Assembly: GCA_023433515.1 (NCBI GenBank)
Contig: JAEZCN010000113.1
Coordinates: forward strand, 1 to 37,850
Source of the DNA: Pseudomonadota bacterium
Lineage (GTDB): Bacteria > Pseudomonadota > Gammaproteobacteria > Steroidobacterales > Steroidobacteraceae
Direction of reading: 5' to 3'
DNA length: 37,850 nucleotides
The position numbers were made by a program, and so were the translations under genes. The notes below the pieces were generated by a model, which was given only the letters and a program-made list of their open reading frames with translations, did no database searches and was not told where the DNA came from. Positions 33,311 to 37,850 of the stretch are shown here, in pieces; the stretch's first letter is position 1; each line of letters begins with the position of its first letter.

Positions 33311-33579
33311 GAATGGTCAATTGCGTGTTGCTGGGACGCGAGGCGCCCGGCCTGGACAAGCAGCCGTATCCCGGCGAGCTCGGCAAACGCATCTTCGAAA
33401 ACGTTTCGAAGGAAGCCTGGCAGCAATGGGTGCGACACCAGGTCATGCTCATCAACGAATACCGGCTCACGCCGATCGAGCCCGCGCACCGCAAGCGGCT
33501 CGAATACGAGATGGAGAAGTTCTTCTTCGGCGAGGGCTCGTCCGCGCCGAAGGAATTCGTCCCTCCGCCCGTCAAATAG
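33307..33579 (+). CDS. yggX: Fe(2+)-trafficking / oxidative damage protection protein YggX
   Basis: The 90-residue product has the normal YggX length and motifs: NCVLLGREAPGLDKQPYPGE near the N-terminus, GKRIFENVSKEAWQQWVRHQ (about 26-45), and MLINEYRL, ending in EMEKFFFGEG. YggX limits iron-mediated oxidative damage and helps repair iron-sulfur clusters. Coupling to mutY, whose product carries a 4Fe-4S cluster and repairs oxidised DNA, is common in gammaproteobacteria. ATG 33307 overlaps the mutY stop; ATG 33313 is an alternative. It is the last gene of the unit. Confidence 0.96.
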   Translation: MRMVNCVLLGREAPGLDKQPYPGELGKRIFENVSKEAWQQWVRHQVMLINEYRLTPIEPAHRKRLEYEMEKFFFGEGSSAPKEFVPPPVK

Positions 33580-33583
33580 ACGC

Positions 33584-33613
33584 ATAAAAAAGACGGCGCA
33601 GTCTCCTGCGCCG
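33584..33613 (-). terminator. Rho-independent terminator for the pirin operon
   Basis: CGGCGCA (33594-33600) and TGCGCCG (33607-33613) form a perfect 7-bp stem with a 6-nt loop. Read on the minus strand, it is followed by TCTTTTTTATG, a good U-tract, so it ends transcripts from the pirin gene 43 bp upstream. On the plus strand it could help end the yggX transcript but has no U-tract. Confidence 0.85.
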
Positions 33614-33655
33614 CCCAGGTGAGGCTTGCGAGCGGGGGGAGCTCGAAGCCTGTAG

Positions 33656-34531
33656 CTAGAACTTCCCGGCCTGGAAGTCCGCGAAAGCCTGGTGAAGCTC
33701 CTCGCGGGTATTCATCACGAACGGGCCATAACGCGCCACGGGCTCCTTCAAGGGCCGGCCCGCGACCAGGATCGCGCGACTGCGCGGCGCGCGCCCGTTC
33801 AGACGCACCTCCGTGCCGTCGCCGAGTACACCTAACTCCTGCGCGTCGATCGTGGCCGCTTCCCGACCCGTGCCCACGCACACCGCGCCCTCGTACACGT
33901 AGACGAACGCGGAGTGGCCCGCCGTTATCGGCAGCACGAAATCCACGCCCGCGTCGAGCCGGATGTCCATGTAGACAGGATCGGTCGCCGGCTGCTTCAC
34001 CGGTCCGACCGTGCCCTCGAGGCTGCCCGCGATGACCTTCACGCTGACGCCGGGTCTATCCACCACCGGCAGCCTGTCGCCACCGAATTCCTGATAGTTA
34101 GGCGGCGTCATCTTGTCCTTCGCCGGCAGGTTCATCCAAAGCTGGAACCCGCGCATGCGGCCCTCGGTCTGCTCGGGCATCTCCGAGTGCACGATGCCGC
34201 GGCCGGCAGTCATCCACTGCACGGCGCCCGGCTCGAGCACGCCCTCGTGGCCATGGTTGTCCTTGTGGCGCATGCGGCCGTCGAGCATGTACGTGACGGT
34301 CTCGAAACCGCGATGCGGATGCTCCGGGAAGCCGGCGATGTAATCCTCGGCCTTGTCCGTGCCGAACTCGTCGAGCAGCAGGAACGGATCGAGGTCGGGC
34401 AGCCGGGGCTGGCCGATCACACGGGTGAGTTTGACGCCCGCGCCGTCGGAGGCGGGCATGCCGCGCAGCGTCTGCGTGACTGCCCTCGTGACGGTATTGG
34501 GGGTGTTGGAGACGGCGGTCTGGGTATTCAT
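33656..34531 (-). CDS. pirin family protein
   Basis: This 291-residue bicupin has the pirin N-terminal cupin: DPFLLLDEFG (about 49-58), the metal-binding FPEHPHRGFETVTYML (about 69-84), MTAGRGIVHSEMP (about 106-118), and the second cupin with PVYMDIRLDAG and VARYGPFVMNT near the end. His residues of HPHRGFE and HSE are the probable iron ligands. Pirins include quercetin 2,3-dioxygenases and redox-linked regulators; which applies here is unclear. The gene lies 60 bp downstream of the ATP-grasp gene on the same strand and ends before a good terminator, so the two may share a transcript. Confidence 0.92.
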   Translation of the reverse strand: MNTQTAVSNTPNTVTRAVTQTLRGMPASDGAGVKLTRVIGQPRLPDLDPFLLLDEFGTDKAEDYIAGFPEHPHRGFETVTYMLDGRMRHKDNHGHEGVLEPGAVQWMTAGRGIVHSEMPEQTEGRMRGFQLWMNLPAKDKMTPPNYQEFGGDRLPVVDRPGVSVKVIAGSLEGTVGPVKQPATDPVYMDIRLDAGVDFVLPITAGHSAFVYVYEGAVCVGTGREAATIDAQELGVLGDGTEVRLNGRAPRSRAILVAGRPLKEPVARYGPFVMNTREELHQAFADFQAGKF

Positions 34532-34591
34532 AGGTCGGCCGAGATGGAGCCGGGAGCGCCAAAAGCAAGTGCGCCTGCGCCCCCTTGAAGC

Positions 34592-35521
34592 TCAGCCGAA
34601 AACGATGGCCGAGGCCTTCTTTTCGGCGGAAAGCGGCCGGAATATGCCGCCCGCGTTGGCGCTGACGTTGGTGATTTCGCCGGCGATCACGCGCTGGTTG
34701 TCGCTGTAGAGATCGATGCGCACGAACGAAAACGGTGCGCTCAGCGCGCTCGCGACGCGCAGCATCTCGGGCAGCGTGTCCGGTTTCGGCAGCACCTTGG
34801 GCGAGCGCGGGTAGAGGATCGAAAAATCCTGCTCGCGCCACTCGGTGTCGAGGATCTTGCGTGTGTGATGCGTGTGCCGGTCCATGTCCACCTGGATCAG
34901 CTTCGGAGCTCCGTTGAAGCAGAAGAACCGGTAGTCCGAGAGATCGGCGTTGTCGAACACCAGCGGCTCGACGATGACCTTCGGGCGCAGCGTCCGGTAG
35001 TTGCGCTCGCGGCCGGCCACGTAATAGTTCATGTCGAACCACTTCCTGATGCGTTCGCGATCGATGGATTCGCCCTGCCGGCGCAGGATGTACTGCGCGC
35101 TCGCATGCGTGGGCTTGATGATGCAGCGTGCCGGGAATTCGAAGTGATCCACCTGCGCGGGCGAACGCAGCACCGCCAGGGTCGGAACGTTGTATTCGTC
35201 GCCGATCGTCGCCTTGATATAGATCTTGACGAGCTCCTTGTCCGAAACGAACACGCGCAGCGGGTCGATGATCTCGTCCGTCGTCTTGAGGCGATAAAGG
35301 ACGTCGTTCCACAGCATTTCATTGCCGGGGAGGCGCTTGTGTTTGCTGAGGAACAGCAGCCGGTGATAGAGATTGTCGCCCAGGCGACTGTGAGGAAGGA
35401 CGCGGCGCCGGAGCTTCGGGAGCATCGTCGCGAGCAGGCGATAAAAGGCGGAATCACGGTTCTTGTCTGGCGCAGGTTCTTCTGGCGCGCCGTGGGCGTT
35501 GGCCGCTGTCGCTTCAACCAT
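34592..35521 (-). CDS. TupA-like ATP-grasp family protein
   Basis: The 309-residue product has motifs I recognise from the TupA-like ATP-grasp family (PF14305): DPLRVFVSDKELVKIYI (about 87-103), FPARCIIKPTHASAQYILR, KWFDMNYYVAGRERNYRTL, PKVIVEPLVF, DYRFFCFNGAPKLIQVDMDR and ITNVSANAGG. TupA takes part in teichuronopeptide synthesis in Bacillus, and Gram-negative members are often in polysaccharide contexts. They are expected to form amide bonds using ATP. ATG 35521 is preferred because GAGGT lies 6 nt upstream and the TTG 35758 alternative would read through tRNA-promoter sequence. No surface-polysaccharide genes lie next to it, so the substrate is unknown. Confidence 0.85.
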   Translation of the reverse strand: MVEATAANAHGAPEEPAPDKNRDSAFYRLLATMLPKLRRRVLPHSRLGDNLYHRLLFLSKHKRLPGNEMLWNDVLYRLKTTDEIIDPLRVFVSDKELVKIYIKATIGDEYNVPTLAVLRSPAQVDHFEFPARCIIKPTHASAQYILRRQGESIDRERIRKWFDMNYYVAGRERNYRTLRPKVIVEPLVFDNADLSDYRFFCFNGAPKLIQVDMDRHTHHTRKILDTEWREQDFSILYPRSPKVLPKPDTLPEMLRVASALSAPFSFVRIDLYSDNQRVIAGEITNVSANAGGIFRPLSAEKKASAIVFG

Positions 35522-35690
35522 GGTGGACCTCACGAAAGGGAGGCCATTTATGGCGGGCCGGGAATTGCAAAGCTGTAGGAAAGCGCGTGGCGGAATCGCC
35601 GCATATGCCCCCCAACCGTGCGGAAGTTGCCGGGCGCACCGGACGGCGCGGGCTAACCTCACAAAATCAAACAGTTGCGAATTTGCTTGC

Positions 35691-35719
35691 TTGACGCGCC
35701 CGCGGCCGGCCGTTCTAAT
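35691..35719 (+). promoter_or_regulatory. sigma-70-type promoter of tRNA-Phe
   Basis: TTGACG (35691-35696) and TCTAAT (35714-35719) are separated by 17 bp, and the discriminator that follows is G+C-rich (ACGCGCCCC). This is a strong stable-RNA promoter pattern, suited to stringent control, about 36 nt before the tRNA. The rest of the 241-bp gap toward the ATP-grasp gene shows no gene. Confidence 0.75.
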
Positions 35720-35762
35720 ACGCGCCCCTCGTTCGAGGGCTCCCGAAAGGGATTGCAACGGC

Positions 35763-35838
35763 GGCCAGGTAGCTCAGTTGGTAGAGCAGCGGATTGAAAA
35801 TCCGCGTGTCGATGGTTCGATTCCGTCCCTGGCCACCA
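35763..35838 (+). tRNA. tRNA-Phe(GAA), CCA encoded
   Basis: A full cloverleaf can be drawn. The acceptor stem is GGCCAGG/CCTGGCC (7/7). The D arm is GCTC/GAGC and the anticodon stem GCGGA/TCCGC with loop TTGAAAA, giving anticodon GAA at 35796-35798. The T arm is GATGG/CCGTC around TTCGATT. Discriminator A is followed by encoded CCA. The gene reads phenylalanine codons and has a good promoter upstream. Its 3' end is repeated, in both orientations, in the following 270 bp. Confidence 0.97.
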
Positions 35839-35889
35839 TTTCCGCTTCGCTCGCTTACGCTCGCTACGCTCCAATGGTGGCCAGGGACG
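35824..35889. repeat. 17-bp inverted repeat of the tRNA-Phe 3' end
   Basis: The 17 bases at 35824-35840, covering the acceptor strand, CCA and two further bases, recur exactly as reverse complement at 35873-35889. The spacer of 32 bases holds CGCTTCGCTCGC-type sequence. The transcript could form a 17-bp hairpin that sequesters the tRNA 3' end before processing, or ends transcription. Confidence 0.85.
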
Positions 35890-36110
35890 TAATGCCTGCG
35901 CTCGCTTGCGCGAGCGCGTTCGCGCGGGCGAATGCACGTTAAGTGCATTCGCTGAAGACACCGCGCTCACCCATCCCTGGCCACCTTTGTTTAGCTCGCT
36001 TCGCTCGCGTGGCTCATTTGACTGGTGCAGAACGAGGAGAAGAACTCCCGGCGTTTCCGCGAGCGCGTTCGGCCGGGCGAGAGCACGTTGAGCGCATATC
36101 GCTGGCCACC
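35826..36110 (+). repeat. degenerate tandem array of the tRNA-Phe 3' region
   Basis: TCCCTGGCCACC occurs in the tRNA (35826-35837) and again at 35974-35985; CTGGCCACC recurs at 36102-36110. Each of the first two is followed by CGCTTCGCTCGC (35843-35854 and 35997-36008), then GCGAGCGCGTTCG (35910-35922 and 36059-36071). A related 30-base segment comes after that. The array thus has two diverged units of about 148 and 128 bp plus a short third copy, and no gene. It ends 18 bp before the SemiSWEET start. Confidence 0.75.
35928..35952 (+). other. perfect 10-bp hairpin within the post-tRNA array
   Basis: GCGAATGCAC and GTGCATTCGC pair perfectly around a 5-nt loop (GTTAA). The corresponding place in the second unit (about 36077-36103) is decayed. 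A second hairpin, GCTCGC-TTGC-GCGAGC, lies just upstream at 35900-35915. No T-tract follows either. Confidence 0.7.
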
Positions 36111-36117
36111 GATCGGT

Positions 36118-36123
36118 GACAAT
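36118..36123 (+). promoter_or_regulatory. -10-like hexamer GACAAT, possible leaderless start
   Basis: GACAAT is followed by five bases and then ATG 36129 of the SemiSWEET gene, with no Shine-Dalgarno sequence. It directly follows the last CTGGCCACC copy. Confidence 0.35.
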
Positions 36124-36128
36124 GCGGC

Positions 36129-36380
36129 ATGAACCTCGAATGGCTTGGCTTTGCCGCGGCTGCGCTGACCAGCGCGTCTTTCATTCCCCAGGCAGTCATG
36201 ACGATCCGCACGCGAGACACGCGCGGCATATCGCTTGGGATGTACTCGATCTTCACGGTGGGGGTCGCGCTGTGGCTCGCGTACGGAATCGCGCTCGACT
36301 CGTGGCCGATGATCGTGGCGAACACGGCAACACTGGCGCTGGCGGGGACCATCCTCGCGCTCAAGTTGCGGTACGGTTGA
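36129..36380 (+). CDS. SemiSWEET-type sugar transporter
   Basis: This 83-residue protein is a single three-helix bundle (about 4-24, 35-55 and 60-80), the size of bacterial SemiSWEETs. The PQ-loop motif is visible as SFIPQAVMTIRTRDTRGISL (about 17-36), and NTATL in helix 3 matches the conserved Asn of the substrate site. SemiSWEETs dimerise and move small sugars down their gradient (family knowledge). The gene stands alone after the tRNA-Phe repeat array, and its transcript may begin at the start codon. Confidence 0.9.
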   Translation: MNLEWLGFAAAALTSASFIPQAVMTIRTRDTRGISLGMYSIFTVGVALWLAYGIALDSWPMIVANTATLALAGTILALKLRYG

Positions 36381-36691
36381 GTCATCCGGGGTGACGAGCC
36401 GCGCGCCGCGCGCCCTGCGGCAGGCCGGCGGGAGGCGTTTCAGCCGATTCGACAAATTCGGTCAATAGCGCTCGCGGTGCATCAATCGCGTGTTCTACAC
36501 GCAACAAGCTGGTTTTCACAAATGTGCAGCGGGGCCCAGCGCGTTTCGCCGGCGCCACATCGGGGCCATCGACGTCTGGTAAATCGGTGTCAATTGCGGT
36601 ACATACTGATCAACTTCGATCAATTCGAACGGTGACCGGCCGCTGAAGGGGCACGTCGATCACCGAAGAGCGCGCCATTGCTTGAGGGGAA
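36381..36691. other. 311-bp intergenic region before TonB-dependent receptor
   Basis: No gene is seen. The second half is AT-richer than its surroundings and probably holds the receptor promoter, although no clear -35/-10 pair stands out. GATCAA occurs twice exactly 10 bp apart (36608-36613 and 36618-36623), which could be a protein-binding site on one face of the helix. A perfect short palindrome, CCTGCGGCAGG, lies at about 36414-36424. Confidence 0.5.
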
Positions 36692-37850
36692 ATGCACGTG
36701 CCCAACGAAAAACAGGTCTTGTTTCCGCGTCCATCTTTTTCACGATCGAAACTGGCAGTCGCGGTCGCGATGTGTCTCGGCAGCGCGAGCGCCGCCATGG
36801 CGGCCGACGAAACGCCCGCGGCGGAGCTCGATGAAGTCGTCGTCACCGGCTTTCGCGGCTCGCTGAATGCCGCGCTCGCCGAGAAGCGCAACGAAACCGC
36901 CGCGATCGACGTGATCGCCGCGGAAGACATCGGCAAGTTCCCGGACAGCAATCTCGCGGAATCGATGCAGCGCATCCCCGGCGTCGCGCTCACGCGCGGC
37001 GACGGTGGCGAGGGCCGCAACATCTCCGTGCGCGGCCTCGGCCCGGGCTTCACGAAAGTGCGCATCAACGGGATGGAAGGCGCCGCGCAGACCGGCTCGA
37101 GCGACATCTACGGCGCCGGCAACAACGGCCGCGCATTCGATTTCAACGTGTTCCCCACCGAGATCTTCTCGCAGCTCGCCGTGCGCAAGACGCCGTCCGC
37201 CGACGTGGAAGAAGGCTCGCTCGGCGCAACCGTGGACCTGCGCTCGCCGCGCCCCTTCGACTACGCGGACAACCAGGCTTTCAGCGTCACCGCGCGCGGC
37301 ATCTACAACGAAGTCAGCGAGGAAGTCGATCCGCGCGTTTCGCTGCTGGCCGGCAAGAAATTCTTCGACGACACGTTCGGCGTGCTCGCGACCTTCTCGT
37401 TCCAGGAGCGGCACACGCGCGAAGTCGGATACTCCGCGGTGGACATCCTTCACTTCGGCACGAACGGCAACAACATCGGCACGGCGGGAGCTCCCGTCAA
37501 CCTGCCGTTCTGCACGCCCGTCGGCTGGACGTTGACCGGGCCGAGCCCCGCGGTCGGCGTGCGTGGCGCCGACGAAAACAATTGCAGCGTCCAGAATGCG
37601 ATCGGCAACGTCAATCCGCGCACCAGCGATCTCGAGGCCTTCACCACCGTCTACAACATGACGAACCCGGCGATCCGCGACGCCGCGGGCAACCTCGTGC
37701 CCGGTGGCGGCGCGTTCCATCCCCGCCTGCCGCGCTACGTGAACTCCGAGCAGGACACCGAGCGCACCGGCGGTAGTTTGTCGTTCCAGTGGCAGCCGAC
37801 CGAGAACACGACGATCTCGCTGGATGGCCTGTTCTCGCGCTACCAGCAGG
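36692..37850 (+). CDS. TonB-dependent receptor (TIGR01782 type), 5' part
   Basis: The frame is open to the right edge; 386 codons are visible. It starts with a signal sequence of about 38 residues (helix AVAVAMCLGSASAAMAA). A TonB-box-like DEVVVTGFRGSLN follows, then a plug with IPGVALTRGDGGEGRNISVR, GLGPGFTKVRINGMEG, GRAFDFNVFPTE and DVEEGSLGATVDLRSPRPF. These motifs match the TIGR01782 branch common in Xanthomonas and Caulobacter, often used for plant or algal carbohydrates. GAGGGGA at 36684-36690 is a strong ribosome binding site for ATG 36692. The barrel has begun by the edge. The ligand and the downstream neighbours are unknown. Confidence 0.9.
   Translation, partial: MHVPNEKQVLFPRPSFSRSKLAVAVAMCLGSASAAMAADETPAAELDEVVVTGFRGSLNAALAEKRNETAAIDVIAAEDIGKFPDSNLAESMQRIPGVALTRGDGGEGRNISVRGLGPGFTKVRINGMEGAAQTGSSDIYGAGNNGRAFDFNVFPTEIFSQLAVRKTPSADVEEGSLGATVDLRSPRPFDYADNQAFSVTARGIYNEVSEEVDPRVSLLAGKKFFDDTFGVLATFSFQERHTREVGYSAVDILHFGTNGNNIGTAGAPVNLPFCTPVGWTLTGPSPAVGVRGADENNCSVQNAIGNVNPRTSDLEAFTTVYNMTNPAIRDAAGNLVPGGGAFHPRLPRYVNSEQDTERTGGSLSFQWQPTENTTISLDGLFSRYQQ

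Noticed and set aside
35659..35970. Minus-strand small open frames across tRNA-Phe
   Set aside because: They run antisense through the tRNA and its 3' repeats and are explained by the structured RNA region.

Overview
The window is G+C-rich, densely packed bacterial DNA of a Gram-negative chromosome. Two TonB-dependent receptors, an autotransporter, an AsmA-mutY-yggX block, Uup and YciH point to a gammaproteobacterium, probably near Xanthomonadales, Nevskiales or Steroidobacterales. That placement is inference from gene content. No phage, CRISPR or complete insertion sequence is visible.

Layout. (1) 1-1357: two DUF1538 membrane proteins and a PII-like regulator, joined by ATGA overlaps; the first is cut by the left edge. 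(2) 1378-5294: a membrane two-component system with a periplasmic beta-propeller sensor kinase and a NarL-type regulator that seems to start at ATA. (3) 5556-16137: five closely packed envelope genes: an autotransporter, a TonB-dependent receptor, a secreted S9 peptidase, a small secreted protein with a TonB C-terminal-like domain, and a TIGR03032 protein. Together with (2) this is the best candidate for an undescribed system. (4) 16219-17656: an exported methyltransferase-like protein and a DUF502 membrane protein. (5) 17660-17900: a 241-bp element with 49-bp terminal inverted repeats, filling the gap between two convergent genes. (6) 17899-22425, minus strand: cysteine-synthase-like enzyme, phytase-like esterase, Uup and YciH. 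(7) 22480-24411: HupE/UreJ-like protein with an EF-hand loop, and a convergent NNMT-type methyltransferase. (8) 24651-30976: a soluble kinase with seven PAS domains, its NarL-type regulator, then an ECF sigma factor, an anti-sigma-like membrane protein and a DUF4097 protein. (9) 31044-33579: short AsmA, MutY and YggX. (10) 33656-35521, minus strand: pirin and a TupA-like ATP-grasp protein. (11) 35691-36380: tRNA-Phe with a clear promoter, a degenerate tandem array of its 3' end, and a SemiSWEET transporter. (12) 36692 to the right edge: the start of a second TonB-dependent receptor.

The window is rich in envelope sensing and nutrient uptake. Region (2) could sense a periplasmic ligand and control region (3), where the receptor would import a substrate, the S9 peptidase cut it, and the autotransporter display a surface fibre. 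Several genes also have a -10-like hexamer only 5-9 nt before the start codon and no Shine-Dalgarno sequence, which suggests leaderless transcripts.
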